From Pseudomonadota bacterium (lineage in GTDB: Bacteria; Pseudomonadota; Gammaproteobacteria; Pseudomonadales; Moraxellaceae), in the NCBI GenBank assembly GCA_023393635.1, contig JAEWKT010000041.1:1-64000 (forward strand): 64,000 nucleotides of DNA, in the 5' to 3' direction. The notes below the pieces were generated by a model. The model made no database searches, was not told the DNA's origin, and was given only the letters and a program-made list of their open reading frames with translations. Position numbers and translations under genes: made by a program. Shown here one piece after another: positions 1 through 9,443 of this stretch; within the stretch, counting starts at the first letter, position 1, and each line of letters starts with the position of its first letter.

Positions 1-214
1 AATCTGGCTCATTAATCGAAACTAACAATATTTACTCAAATAAACTTCGAGAAATTCTTGTCAATCCTGATCAATGATAATTTATCATTACCGAATCAAC
101 AAAAATCCACACAAGTTGTTCTTTACTCAATTCTTAATGAATTAAACTTCAATCTCTTCAGTAATCACTAAATGTCATCAAAGCTTCCAATACTTCGTCA
201 GTATCGGTAAATCA
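1..214 (-). other. Probable leader of an rRNA operon (16S gene outside window)
   Basis: No open reading frame is seen between the window edge and pssA (504). Read on the minus strand this stretch follows a strong rrn-type promoter and runs leftwards out of the window. The AT-rich text resembles, from memory, 16S leader sequence of Acinetobacter-type rrn operons. A near-perfect palindrome with 8-nt arms (AATGATAA / TTATCATT, 73-89) lies inside it. The 16S gene itself is not visible, so this is inference from the promoter type and absence of coding. Positions 251-503 hold AT-rich sequence upstream of that promoter and the end of pssA, with nothing else recognised. Confidence 0.5.
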
Positions 215-222
215 GGTTGGCC

Positions 223-250
223 ATTCTACTCGTTTCAAATCGCCTGTCAA
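223..250 (-). promoter_or_regulatory. rrn P1-like promoter reading left
   Basis: On the minus strand a perfect -35 TTGACA (245-250), a 16-bp spacer and a -10 TAGAAT (223-228) are followed by a GC-rich discriminator (GGCC). An A-rich stretch immediately upstream (251-275) could be an UP element. A perfect -35, a 16-bp spacer, a GC discriminator and an AT-rich upstream region together are typical of stringently controlled rRNA promoters. The start site would be near 215-217. Confidence 0.65.
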
Positions 251-503
251 CTGCTTTTTTCATCTTTATTTAAACTGAACATTGACTGTACATTTTAAAT
301 CTAAAATAACTTGGGCAGTTAAGCTAACCCTCACAACACCTTAAACTTAACTCACTGTTTTTCAACATGTTTTGTTAGCATCATCGTTGCTGTGGGGTGC
401 ATTCTACAGCATTAAATCTACCCGTCAACCCTTTTTATTTATTTAAATTCTGCCTGCCTGTTTTATATACGCTTTAGGCAGTCTGCTCTAACTTTAAAGG
501 GGT

Positions 504-1325
504 TTATGTACTACTACGCTTCATAAAGGTAGTGACAATGCCAGATACCGCATAAATTAAAGCCACTAACATGATTCCTATTGGAATATTATAGGTAACA
601 GCCGCCAAAACTAAAACTACAGGCAGCATAACTGCAAATGGAACACGCTTTCGATCAAGTTGTTTAAAGCTAAAATATTTAACATTACTCACCATTAATA
701 AACCCGAAATAACGATGGCAACTGCATAGGTTATTTGCCAAGGCAGCTCATTAATTGCAAATATTGCTGGATTGTCGATCCCCACCCATACTGTTGAGAT
801 AGCCAAAATAGCAGCCAATGGGCTAGCCAAGCCAATAAAGTAGCGTTTATCGACACTGCCAATTTGAACATTAAAACGTGCCAAGCGGAATGCAGCACAC
901 GCTGTAAAGATAAATGCACACGCAAGGCCAATGCGGCCTAGAGGTTCTAACGCCCAACTATACATAAGCATAGCAGGTGCCACGCCAAAGGATAACATGT
1001 CCGACAGTGAGTCATATTGTTCACCAAAAGCACTTTGCGCACCTGTCCAGCGTGCGACACGGCCATCTAAGCCATCGAACAAAGCCGCCAGAAATATGGC
1101 ATAAATTGCATGGGTGAATTCGTTATTACTACTGGCAATAATAGAATAAAATCCTGATAGCAATGCGGCCGTAGTAATTAAATTAGGCCATAAATAAATG
1201 CCTTTGCTTTTAATTTTCTGCCCTTCTTGCGTATGCTCTTCTTCTACAATCTCAAAGGTGAGGCCGTCATGGTCTTCATCAATTGGCTTATATACTGGAG
1301 GCTCCAGATTAGAATGGTGTGACAT
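504..1325 (-). CDS. pssA: CDP-diacylglycerol--serine O-phosphatidyltransferase
   Basis: This integral membrane enzyme joins CDP-diacylglycerol and L-serine to make phosphatidylserine, the precursor of phosphatidylethanolamine. The CDP-alcohol phosphatidyltransferase signature is complete: D87-G-x2-A91-R92-x8-G101-x3-D105-x3-D109, followed by several hydrophobic helices. It is the small multi-spanning type (273 aa), not the E. coli phospholipase-D-like PssA. The first 40 residues are an acidic soluble extension. The ATG is preceded by GGGAG at good spacing. It is transcribed toward the putative rrn promoter and has no obvious operon partner. Confidence 0.93.
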   Translation of the reverse strand: MSHHSNLEPPVYKPIDEDHDGLTFEIVEEEHTQEGQKIKSKGIYLWPNLITTAALLSGFYSIIASSNNEFTHAIYAIFLAALFDGLDGRVARWTGAQSAFGEQYDSLSDMLSFGVAPAMLMYSWALEPLGRIGLACAFIFTACAAFRLARFNVQIGSVDKRYFIGLASPLAAILAISTVWVGIDNPAIFAINELPWQITYAVAIVISGLLMVSNVKYFSFKQLDRKRVPFAVMLPVVLVLAAVTYNIPIGIMLVALIYAVSGIVTTFMKRSST

Positions 1326-1514
1326 GGATAAACTCCCAATATACTTTGTTATTGATGACTATTTATTGCATGCGCCAATTATATAAAATATTTGCATGCA
1401 AAATCTTAGGTTATTTTTCAATATAATGGTTTAGCAGCAAAATAACGTGATGCAGTGTGTATGATTCAAGTGCCATATCAACACTGCATTCATAGTTAAT
1501 GCTCCAATAGCAAC

Positions 1515-2372
1515 TTATTCGCCTACTAACCAACGTACCGCAGCATGGCCACCTGTTTCATTCATTTTTAAATGCGGAAATAACCACTGCAGGATACTTT
1601 CGGCTTGATCAGCAAATTGCCAAGGCGGATTAATAATCAGCATGCCACAGCCGTTTAAGCCAATTGGCGTGTCATCTGGCCACACGCAAAGCTCACAAAT
1701 GAGCTGTTTTTTAATGCCACTTTTTTGCATCTTTTTTTCAAAACGATCAATCATGCTGCGGTCTTTGATCGGATACCAAAGCACATATACGCCAGTAGCC
1801 CATTTTTTATGCGCGGCGGTAAGTAACTCAACCAGCTGCGGAAAATCTTTACGCTCTACTTCATAAGGTGGATCAATCATGACCAGGCCACGTTTTTCTG
1901 CGGGCGGAATCATGGCCAGCAGGCCTTCATAGGCATCGCGCTGATGAATGCCAAACCGTGAATCATAAATATTATATTTTAATTTAGAAAACACATCGGG
2001 CTGCATTTCAAATAACGCTGCGGTATCTTGCGGGCGTAAATGCTGGCTACTAAACCACGGTGAACCTGGATACCAGCCTTTAGACTTTTGGCTACGCAGT
2101 TCTGCAACATCTTTTAAGTAAGTCTGAATGGCTTTAGGTGCTTGCAAAATCACTGAGCGATCAAGCTGCACGAGGCGATGAATCCCGTCTAAATACTCGC
2201 CTGATTTTTGCGAAGGAGCTAGCGATAAATTATATAAGCCTTCACCTGCATGAGTGTCGATATAGCAATATGGTTTTTCTTTAGCGTTTAAATGATTCAG
2301 CAGCTCTATAAGTAAAACATGCTTCATTACATCAGCAAAATTACCAGCGTGAAAATGATGACGATAATTCAT
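1515..2372 (-). CDS. rlmJ: 23S rRNA (adenine(2030)-N6)-methyltransferase RlmJ
   Basis: SAM-dependent enzyme that methylates N6 of A2030 in 23S rRNA. The N-terminus MNYRHHFHAGNFADVMKH is the family hallmark. The catalytic DPPY motif is at residues 167-170 (MIDPPYE), and the SAM-binding region DTHAGEGLY is at 39-47. Length (285 aa) matches the family. It stands alone on the minus strand, 189 bp upstream of pssA. Confidence 0.93.
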   Translation of the reverse strand: MNYRHHFHAGNFADVMKHVLLIELLNHLNAKEKPYCYIDTHAGEGLYNLSLAPSQKSGEYLDGIHRLVQLDRSVILQAPKAIQTYLKDVAELRSQKSKGWYPGSPWFSSQHLRPQDTAALFEMQPDVFSKLKYNIYDSRFGIHQRDAYEGLLAMIPPAEKRGLVMIDPPYEVERKDFPQLVELLTAAHKKWATGVYVLWYPIKDRSMIDRFEKKMQKSGIKKQLICELCVWPDDTPIGLNGCGMLIINPPWQFADQAESILQWLFPHLKMNETGGHAAVRWLVGE

Positions 2373-2639
2373 GATTGTAGTTAAGAGCCTGACTATAAAA
2401 TTTTAGTGAATGGTAGCACGTTCTATGGATTGAAATTGTGTTGAATCTTGATAAGTTGCTCACGATAAGACATAGAAAAGTTTATTTGCTTTAACTTATT
2501 AAAATTTTTTAAGCTATTTAGCCCTACTATGGCCACGGCTACAAAGAAGTTTTTTACTTGAAAAATTGACCAGATGGCACAACTAATCAATGTACACATA
2601 CCCTATTTCTTATTAATTTTAGCAGACTAAAGGCTACTC

Positions 2640-3182
2640 ATGACGCATTTTAGCGACCTTAACAGTGTACAAGTTGTGGCAAAAGTGGGTGAAACTGATC
2701 AGCAGTTTTTGGCAGCACCGAGTGCGGATTTAGCCATCACACGGGCACAGCTGCGTTTAAGGCTTGTTGAGCTGAGCCACCAAAAAGCAGAGCAATCCTA
2801 TTTTTTAACTGAAGCAGTAGTATTATTAGAAACAGCTTTGATGGAAACAGAAGTTTTAGAAGAGGTTCTTGAACTTAGTGCAGCTTTAGGGGAAGCCTAT
2901 TTACGTTTTTATCACCTCACTCAAGAGCAGCGTTATTTGATTGTGAGTCGGCAAATAGTTAAGCCGCTATCACATCATGGTCATCCGCTTATTTTGTTTA
3001 TCCTGTTACGCTTGAGTGTTATAGAAGGCAGTTTATCTTTGGCCAAGCATTGGTTAACTCGTCTTATGCGTCTGCCTGTCATTTACCCGTTGCAAATTGC
3101 AGATATTTATAATGCTCATGAATTGTCTGACCTAACGCAAGAGGAATGGTTTAAGCAGCTTTTAAAGCAAAAGCTGCATTAA
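2640..3182 (+). CDS. Conserved-looking helical protein of unknown function
   Basis: 180 aa with no domain I recognise. The sequence is leucine/glutamate-rich and predicted largely helical. Segments around residues 45-110 read like a tetratricopeptide or helical-repeat fold (LRLRLVELSHQKAEQSYFLT, then EVLELSAALGEAYLRFYHLT). There is no signal peptide or membrane span, so it is probably cytoplasmic. AAAGG lies about 8 nt before the ATG. It is convergent with the DUF2789 gene. The 267-bp region before it holds no other feature. Confidence 0.7.
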   Translation: MTHFSDLNSVQVVAKVGETDQQFLAAPSADLAITRAQLRLRLVELSHQKAEQSYFLTEAVVLLETALMETEVLEEVLELSAALGEAYLRFYHLTQEQRYLIVSRQIVKPLSHHGHPLILFILLRLSVIEGSLSLAKHWLTRLMRLPVIYPLQIADIYNAHELSDLTQEEWFKQLLKQKLH

Positions 3183-3198
3183 ATAAAATTAAAAGCGT

Positions 3199-3447
3199 TT
3201 AAGTTTTTGCCATGGCATCGGTATGGAGTTCAGTATTAAGCTGATCAATAATAGGTGCCCACTCATCATCACCGTGCCATTTTTCTTTTAAAAGCTGAGA
3301 CTGACCTGCCGACCAAAACGGTGCATCACCCAGTTTTACATCATCAGGTAGCTGGTGATTTTGAATAAAGGTTTCTATGGCCTCTGGTGAAGAATCTAAA
3401 CCAAGTTGCTCAAATAAAGCTTCTATGCAAGGTGATGTAAGATCCAT
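3199..3447 (-). CDS. DUF2789 family small protein
   Basis: 82 aa. The pattern of an N-terminal ALFEQLGLDSSPEAIETFI segment, then PFWSAGQSQLLKEKW and WAPIIDQL, matches DUF2789, a small soluble family of unknown role in gammaproteobacteria. The ATG has GGGAG upstream. It lies downstream of mdh on the same strand, but a terminator separates them. Confidence 0.8.
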   Translation of the reverse strand: MDLTSPCIEALFEQLGLDSSPEAIETFIQNHQLPDDVKLGDAPFWSAGQSQLLKEKWHGDDEWAPIIDQLNTELHTDAMAKT

Positions 3448-3563
3448 GTTTTGCTCCCTAATTTATTCAAAATGATACTAAAATTTATAAACTAATGGGA
3501 CAAAATCACAAGCAACAAAACGTAGCGTATTGTGCGATTTTTATTTTTAATGATGCCTTCATG

Positions 3564-3591
3564 CAAAAAAGCCCCAGCAAATGCTGAGGCT
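3564..3591 (-). terminator. Rho-independent terminator of mdh
   Basis: On the minus strand AGCCTCAGCA pairs with TGCTGGGGCT (one G-U), followed by a six-T run (3565-3570). It lies 17 bp past the mdh stop. Confidence 0.85.
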
Positions 3592-3607
3592 CTTTGTACT
3601 TACTTAT

Positions 3608-4594
3608 TTATTTTAACAAGTCAGCAACCGCAGCACGCTCGCCTTCTAGCTCAGCTAGGGTAGCGTCCATTTTTTCGCGGCTGAATTCATCAATTGGCAA
3701 ACCTTCTACACGGGTGTATTCGCCATTTTCACAGGTCACTGGCACACCGTACATCACGTCTTTAGGAATACCATAAGAACCGTCAGAAGGAATGCCCATG
3801 GTAACCCACTTGCCGTTGGTGCCCAGTGCCCAGTCACGCATGTGATCAATAGCAGCATTGGCAGCAGAAGCAGCAGAAGACAGACCACGCGCTTCAATGA
3901 TGGCAGCACCACGTTTGCCCACCGTCGGCAGGAATACATTGGCATTCCATTCCTGGTCATTGATCATGTCTTTTACACTTTCGCCATTAATGGTGGCAAA
4001 ACGGTAATCGGCATACATAGTTGGAGAATGGTTACCCCACACCGTCATTTTTTCAATGTCGGCTACTGCTTTGCCAGTCTTGGCAGCAAGCTGGCTTAAC
4101 GCACGATTGTGATCTAAACGCAGCATGGCAGTGAAGTTCTTCGCTGGTAGGTCAGGTGCAGACTTCATGGCAATATACGCATTGGTGTTGGCAGGATTAC
4201 CCACCACCAACACTTTAACGTCACGGCTAGCCACATCATTTAAGGCTTTACCTTGTGCAATGAAAATTTCACCGTTAACAGCCAACAGTTCAGCACGCTC
4301 CATACCTGGGCCACGTGGACGTGAACCAACCAGTAACGCGTAATCTGCATCTTTGAAAGCCACTTTTGGATCATCAGTACCAATCATGCCAGCCAGCAAA
4401 GGAAATGCACAGTCTTCTAACTCCATCATCACGCCTTGAAGTGCCTGTTGAGCTTTTTCAACTGGAATCTCAAGCATCTGAAGAATTACTGGCTGATCTT
4501 TACCCAGCATTTCACCGCTGGCAATACGGAATAATAAGCTATAACCAATTTGACCTGCAGCGCCAGTTACGGCAACGCGAACGGGTTGCTTCAT
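3608..4594 (-). CDS. mdh: Malate dehydrogenase (NAD)
   Basis: TCA-cycle enzyme interconverting malate and oxaloacetate. The Rossmann loop is VTGAAGQIGYSL (residues 8-19). Substrate arginines sit in VGSRPRGPGMERAELL, and the catalytic aspartate/histidine region is LRLDHNRALSQLA ... WGNHSPTMYADY. At 328 aa it is the longer, LDH-like MDH class (as in Acinetobacter), not the E. coli type. I start at the ATG at 4592-4594 (MKQPVRVAV) because GGAG lies 8 nt upstream and the family begins here. The open frame extends 25 codons further without family similarity. A terminator follows the gene. Confidence 0.95.
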   Translation of the reverse strand: MKQPVRVAVTGAAGQIGYSLLFRIASGEMLGKDQPVILQMLEIPVEKAQQALQGVMMELEDCAFPLLAGMIGTDDPKVAFKDADYALLVGSRPRGPGMERAELLAVNGEIFIAQGKALNDVASRDVKVLVVGNPANTNAYIAMKSAPDLPAKNFTAMLRLDHNRALSQLAAKTGKAVADIEKMTVWGNHSPTMYADYRFATINGESVKDMINDQEWNANVFLPTVGKRGAAIIEARGLSSAASAANAAIDHMRDWALGTNGKWVTMGIPSDGSYGIPKDVMYGVPVTCENGEYTRVEGLPIDEFSREKMDATLAELEGERAAVADLLK

Positions 4595-4792
4595 CTTTTT
4601 TCTCCAATTATCGGAAAGGTATATCTGGTTGATTAAAAGCCAGACGGTGACTCTTAATATCGGCGACAAGATTGTACTTGATTCGCGCGTCAGGTGCGAG
4701 CGTGCAAAATTTTAATTTGACTAAAGTCTTGGCTTTTTTGCTAAAAATTTAATAGAAAATAAACCATATGAAGTGTCATGGAGACGCGTTGT

Positions 4793-5452
4793 TTATGGCG
4801 CGCCCTGTACCATAAAGGTAGATGGGCAGTTAGAACGTATGCTGGCAGGACACGAAACATACTGCCCACTTGAGCTATAACATACGCGCATTTCTGTCAG
4901 TACAGGCGTACTAAAATGTGCTGTTTGTGCACAACGTAATTGCACGCCATCTGCTGGCAAATTGGTATTTAATAATTGTAGCTGCCGAATGAGTTGACTG
5001 CGCTGCATGGTGACTTCACGCGAAGCATTAAACTCTGGTGGCACCCTTAAGCGGCCTGCATAGTTGGCAATGGTTCTAAAATAAGTACTAACACTCATAC
5101 CAGTACAACCACCATTTCGCTGCCAGTCTTCTTGCCTTAAACGCTCATCAGGCATGACCCGATCTACCACACGCGCCTGCAAGGGGTTTAGTACAGCAGG
5201 TGCATTGCTAGAGCAATTGGTTAAGGCACTGTTAGGAAGCTCGGGCTTGAGTGAAGCAATGGTGAGAGAAAAACCTTCCTGGCACTGTCTTAAATTTTGC
5301 CTGCTTGGATCCATCGCGCACATGGCAGGCGACATATGAATCACAAGCGTATATCGCTGCGGGCGCACCTGATCTGCGCTCATCACAGGTTGCGAAAGCA
5401 GGATTAAAAATAAAGTAGAAGCTGCCCCCAGCATCGTATGCCGCAATTTCAT
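4793..5452 (-). CDS. Secreted RNase T2-fold protein lacking catalytic histidines
   Basis: 219 aa with a signal peptide (cleavage near SADQ, residues 25-28), so periplasmic or secreted. The layout follows RNase I/T2: YTLVIHMSPAMC (34-45) matches the first strand and Cys of RNase I, a DERLRQEDWQRNGGC block (102-116) matches the CAS II region, and a C-terminal RVCYSSSGQYVSCP matches the last disulphide region. The active-site motifs are broken. HGLWP of CAS I reads TIASLKP (64-70), and W-x-KHG-x-C of CAS II reads WQRNGGC with N113 for the histidine. Both catalytic histidines therefore appear lost while structural cysteines remain. Family assignment is by recall of motifs; the loss of activity is inference. 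Confidence 0.7.
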   Translation of the reverse strand: MKLRHTMLGAASTLFLILLSQPVMSADQVRPQRYTLVIHMSPAMCAMDPSRQNLRQCQEGFSLTIASLKPELPNSALTNCSSNAPAVLNPLQARVVDRVMPDERLRQEDWQRNGGCTGMSVSTYFRTIANYAGRLRVPPEFNASREVTMQRSQLIRQLQLLNTNLPADGVQLRCAQTAHFSTPVLTEMRVCYSSSGQYVSCPASIRSNCPSTFMVQGAP

Positions 5453-5657
5453 TTGGCTAAGTCACCCACCCAGAGATTTGTATCAATAAAATGTATTAAA
5501 GCGCATAGCATATTACGAGTTCACAGGTTAGTACTGTAGCAGTATCCTGTTGAGTAAACGTGAATAAGCGTTGGCTCCAGTTTGCAACACGTAATTTTAG
5601 CCAGAGAATATCAACATAAGCAGGCTAAAATCTCTTTAAAACATCAGGATATAACAT

Positions 5658-7655
5658 TTAAAACTGTACAGGCACTTTACCCATACGCGCTGCAATGGTT
5701 GGCGTAGCGCGACCAAACAACAAATTGTAATAAGTCGCATTGGTCATGACGTTTTTAACGTAGTCCCTTGTTTCCAGCAATGGAATACTTTCGGTGTACT
5801 GATCCCCGTCCAAGGGCAAATCTGAAGGCTGCCAGCGCTTAGCTCGATTTGGCCCAGCATTGTAACCTGCCGTTGCAAGTACTGACTGATTGCTGAGCTG
5901 GTTATGAATATGGCCCAGATAGTAAGTACCATAACGAATATTGGTTTGCATATTGGATAATGCAGACCCGCTATAGGACTCACCTAATTTACCTGCTACC
6001 CATTTTGCAGTATCGGGCATAATTTGCATTAGCCCACCTGCCCCAACATGCGAACGTGCTGCCATAATAAAACGGCTTTCCTGGCGAATCAGACCATAGA
6101 CCCAAGAAGGATCAATTCCGACATTAGCACTGTGTTGCACCACTTGTTCCCGAAACGGTGTCAAAAACTGCAACTCATAATTGTGCAAATTGGTGGTGCG
6201 CTCGGCCGCATAAATTGCCCGATCATACCAGCCAATATTATTGGCACGACTAGCTGCTGCTAAAATCATGCCATCATCCTGCTTTAAGTAAGCCTGACGC
6301 ACTGCCCAGTTCCATTCACGGTTGGCATAGGCCGCAGACGCATCAATATTGCGTAAGGCAAAGGCACGCCTAAAATGGATATCACCATCTAAACGCTGAA
6401 AGTCCTGCCCTGTTGGGTTGTAAGAAGTGCCCAGTTTTGTCAAAGATTGACCTAATCGATCTCTGGCAAGCAAGCCATAGTAATCATCTTGTAATGCAAG
6501 GTTGGTATAAAAAGCACGGGCTGCATTTTTGCTTTGCACGTCATTACGCTGCTCACTGGCACGTGCAAACCAATATTGCCAAAGTCGTTCTTGTTGCACA
6601 GGCAGACTCATAGCGTCCACAGCGCGCAGTACTGCTTCCCATTGATTAAACCGAATAGCTTGCCTGGCATAGCTTTCTGCTTCTTCATCACTAAATGGAT
6701 AACCGTAGCTTTGATCGAACCAGCTCACTGATTGTGGGTTAAAGCCATTTTGCATCACAGAGTTTGAGGCTTTATACGCTAAAATCCGATAACCATAACG
6801 CTGCACATCAACAGGTAATCGGGTTTTAAAGAGATTAAGCTGGCTTGCTGCCATCTCAACCGAGGTGTCGGCCAAACGCGCCAAAGCAAATAAAAATTTG
6901 GCATGATCCGCACTGCTCACTAAAGGCGGACTTTGAAAGTAAGCCAATGGACTACTGGCAAGATAGGTTAGATCAACTGCATTTAGAGTAATACCCAGGC
7001 TTTGCGCAGCATGGACTGAATTGCCTAGCTCGCCTGCTCGCAGTAGCGTCCACAGACGTTGCTGACGTTCCTGAGCGCTTTTTAGTGGGCTATTGACCAT
7101 AAGTCGCCCAAGTGCACTACACGATGCTGGTTGCTTATTGGTCCGCAGCCAGACACGGTTAAACTCAGCCACGGCCAAAGGATCACCAGAAATGGCCTGA
7201 ACTTGACCCACTGCACAGCTTTCTGCTTCGTCAGGATTAGTCACGTATGGTATTAGTGGACGGGCACTGGCAACATCGCCTGACTCTACCTTTACTTCTA
7301 TATAGTCAGCCGCCAGTTTTTCTGCCATGGCAGAACTTGGATAACGGGTGACATAGGATAAAATGGCTTGCGGTGACTGGGTGACTAAATTGCTATTTAA
7401 CTTCCAGTATTCTGGATAATAGCCCAGTACGCTGTCTTGCATAGAAAACTGGTAGTTATCTAAAAGACTGGTATTGCCACTATTGGCTGCGCTTAAGGCC
7501 GCATTAAAATCACTATCTGCTGCCCAGGCAATAGAAACCCCAAAGCCAGATAGGCCAAGGCTTAGCAGCAAATTAAACCATTGTAATTTTCCACCTTGCT
7601 TATTGTACTTTTTAGCGGAAAATTTTAATAAATCTTTGTTCAAATATGGCGTCAT
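5658..7655 (-). CDS. slt: Soluble lytic murein transglycosylase (Slt70-like)
   Basis: Periplasmic enzyme that cleaves the MurNAc-GlcNAc bond of peptidoglycan to leave 1,6-anhydro ends. A 45-residue N-terminal region with a hydrophobic core ends in SIAWAADSD (probable signal peptide). A long alpha-superhelical U/L region (about 50-500) precedes the C-terminal SLT domain. That domain carries the catalytic glutamate in GLIRQESRF (about E526), the GLMQIMP motif and ATAGYNAGPNRAKRW. Length (665 aa) fits Slt70. The ATG at 7653-7655 has AGGGTGA upstream. It is divergent from miaB. Confidence 0.9.
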   Translation of the reverse strand: MTPYLNKDLLKFSAKKYNKQGGKLQWFNLLLSLGLSGFGVSIAWAADSDFNAALSAANSGNTSLLDNYQFSMQDSVLGYYPEYWKLNSNLVTQSPQAILSYVTRYPSSAMAEKLAADYIEVKVESGDVASARPLIPYVTNPDEAESCAVGQVQAISGDPLAVAEFNRVWLRTNKQPASCSALGRLMVNSPLKSAQERQQRLWTLLRAGELGNSVHAAQSLGITLNAVDLTYLASSPLAYFQSPPLVSSADHAKFLFALARLADTSVEMAASQLNLFKTRLPVDVQRYGYRILAYKASNSVMQNGFNPQSVSWFDQSYGYPFSDEEAESYARQAIRFNQWEAVLRAVDAMSLPVQQERLWQYWFARASEQRNDVQSKNAARAFYTNLALQDDYYGLLARDRLGQSLTKLGTSYNPTGQDFQRLDGDIHFRRAFALRNIDASAAYANREWNWAVRQAYLKQDDGMILAAASRANNIGWYDRAIYAAERTTNLHNYELQFLTPFREQVVQHSANVGIDPSWVYGLIRQESRFIMAARSHVGAGGLMQIMPDTAKWVAGKLGESYSGSALSNMQTNIRYGTYYLGHIHNQLSNQSVLATAGYNAGPNRAKRWQPSDLPLDGDQYTESIPLLETRDYVKNVMTNATYYNLLFGRATPTIAARMGKVPVQF

Positions 7656-7939
7656 GGATCACCCTGCCCAACCTAAGCTTTCACCAAACTGCAAGTCTAG
7701 AGGGCTTAGGCTGTGCAGAAACAGTTATCTTGTGTAAACAAACCAGCATTTAAGATACATATTTTAACAAATGTGTTATTCCCAGCAATTTTAGAGAGTT
7801 ACATCCGTAGGCTTTTATTTGATAAAAAAATGCTATTTAAATAGAAAAATGCTAAAATTTTGCGCTTTATTCTTTGCAATGCCTACTCAGCCCACAAGGA
7901 CAATTTTTCCTTGATGCGCCTTGAGTCCAAGGAGCTTTC

Positions 7940-9394
7940 ATGACGGTTCAAACCTTTGTCCCATCAGTATCACGTGTTACCGAAGCATCTACTACCTCTG
8001 TTGAAAACCAGGTGGTGGCAGAGAGCTTGCCTGTAAAACGTCTTTATATTGAAACACAAGGCTGCCAAATGAATGAGTATGACAGCAGCCGCATGGCCGA
8101 TTTATTGGGTGATTCACACGGTTATGTGTTAACCAGCGATCCTGGCCAAGCTGATGTTCTGCTGATGAATACTTGCTCTATCCGTGAAAAGGCACAAGAA
8201 AAGGTATTTAGTGAACTTGGCCGCTGGCGCAAGTTAAAAGAAGCAAATCCACAGCTCATTATTGGCGTGGGTGGCTGTGTGGCCTCACAAGAAGGTGAAA
8301 CCATTCAAAAACGTGCCTCGTATGTCGATATGATATTTGGGCCACAAACCCTGCACCGTTTACCCAGCATGCTGGATCAGCATCAGGCGCACAAGCAAAA
8401 AAACAGCAAGAAAAAAATAAGTTTAATAGATATTTCTTTTCCAGATATTGAGAAGTTTGACTTTTTACCTGAACCAAAAGTCGAAGGACATAAAGCGTTT
8501 GTGTCAATTATGGAAGGCTGCTCCAAGTACTGCTCATTTTGTGTGGTGCCGTATACACGGGGTGAAGAAGTATCGCGGCCACTAGATGACGTACTGGCCG
8601 AAATTGTTAGCTTGGCTGAACAAGGCGTGCGTGAGGTCAATCTGCTTGGTCAAAACGTCAACGGCTATCGCGGTGAAACGTTTGACGGTGAAATTTGTAC
8701 CTTTGCCCAGCTATTACATTTGGTCTCTGAAATTCCTGGCATTGGACGCATTCGCTATACCACCAGTCATCCACTTGAGTTTTCTGATGAGTTAATTGCC
8801 GCTTACGCCAAACTACCAAAACTGGTATCGCATTTGCACTTACCTGTACAAAGTGGTTCAAATACTGTATTGGCCGCCATGAAGCGTAACCATACTGTTG
8901 ATATCTACATTGATAAAATTGCACGCTTGCGACAAATCCGTCCAGACCTGCATTTGTCCAGTGATTTTATTATTGGTTTTCCTGGCGAAACCGATACAGA
9001 ATTTGCTGAAACCCTCCAGTTTGTTAAAGACTTAGATTTTGACCATTCCTATAGTTTTATTTATTCAAAACGTCCAGGCACCCCTGCGGCGGAATTGCCT
9101 GATAGCACGCCAGAAAATATCAAAAAACAGCGTCTTGCTGCTATTAAACAAGTGATTAAGCATTCCAGTATTGAAAAAACCAATGCCATGCAGGATCAAG
9201 TATTGCGTGTTTTAATTGAAAAAACATCAGACCGTCACCATGATATGTTGATCGGTAGCGCAGACAATACGCGCTTGGTTCAGTTTAAGGGTGATCCTAG
9301 TCTGATTGGCCGCTTTGCCGAGATCAAAATCAATCAAATTATAAGCATGAATTTAGTACAAGGTGAGCTATTGACCGTTGAATCCTTGAGCTAA
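7940..9394 (+). CDS. miaB: tRNA-2-methylthio-N6-dimethylallyladenosine synthase
   Basis: Radical-SAM methylthiotransferase that adds the 2-methylthio group to i6A37 of tRNAs reading UNN codons. The N-terminal UPF0004 domain carries the auxiliary cluster cysteines C42, C79 and C113. The radical SAM cluster is C194-x3-C198-x2-C201 (GCSKYCSFC). A TRAM domain ends the protein. An AAGGAG Shine-Dalgarno precedes the ATG. The first 31 residues are a poorly conserved extension. It is the first gene of miaB-ybeZ-ybeY, a very common gammaproteobacterial order. Confidence 0.96.
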   Translation: MTVQTFVPSVSRVTEASTTSVENQVVAESLPVKRLYIETQGCQMNEYDSSRMADLLGDSHGYVLTSDPGQADVLLMNTCSIREKAQEKVFSELGRWRKLKEANPQLIIGVGGCVASQEGETIQKRASYVDMIFGPQTLHRLPSMLDQHQAHKQKNSKKKISLIDISFPDIEKFDFLPEPKVEGHKAFVSIMEGCSKYCSFCVVPYTRGEEVSRPLDDVLAEIVSLAEQGVREVNLLGQNVNGYRGETFDGEICTFAQLLHLVSEIPGIGRIRYTTSHPLEFSDELIAAYAKLPKLVSHLHLPVQSGSNTVLAAMKRNHTVDIYIDKIARLRQIRPDLHLSSDFIIGFPGETDTEFAETLQFVKDLDFDHSYSFIYSKRPGTPAAELPDSTPENIKKQRLAAIKQVIKHSSIEKTNAMQDQVLRVLIEKTSDRHHDMLIGSADNTRLVQFKGDPSLIGRFAEIKINQIISMNLVQGELLTVESLS

Positions 9395-9443
9395 TAAACT
9401 GGGCTAACCCAAGCTTAGGCTGCTTACCCACTGAAAAGGAATT

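Noticed and set aside
73..89. Palindrome AATGATAA-T-TTATCATT as a Fur box
   Set aside because: Arms resemble Fur consensus, but the half-site spacing is two bases short and it lies downstream of the rrn-type promoter, with no iron gene next to it.
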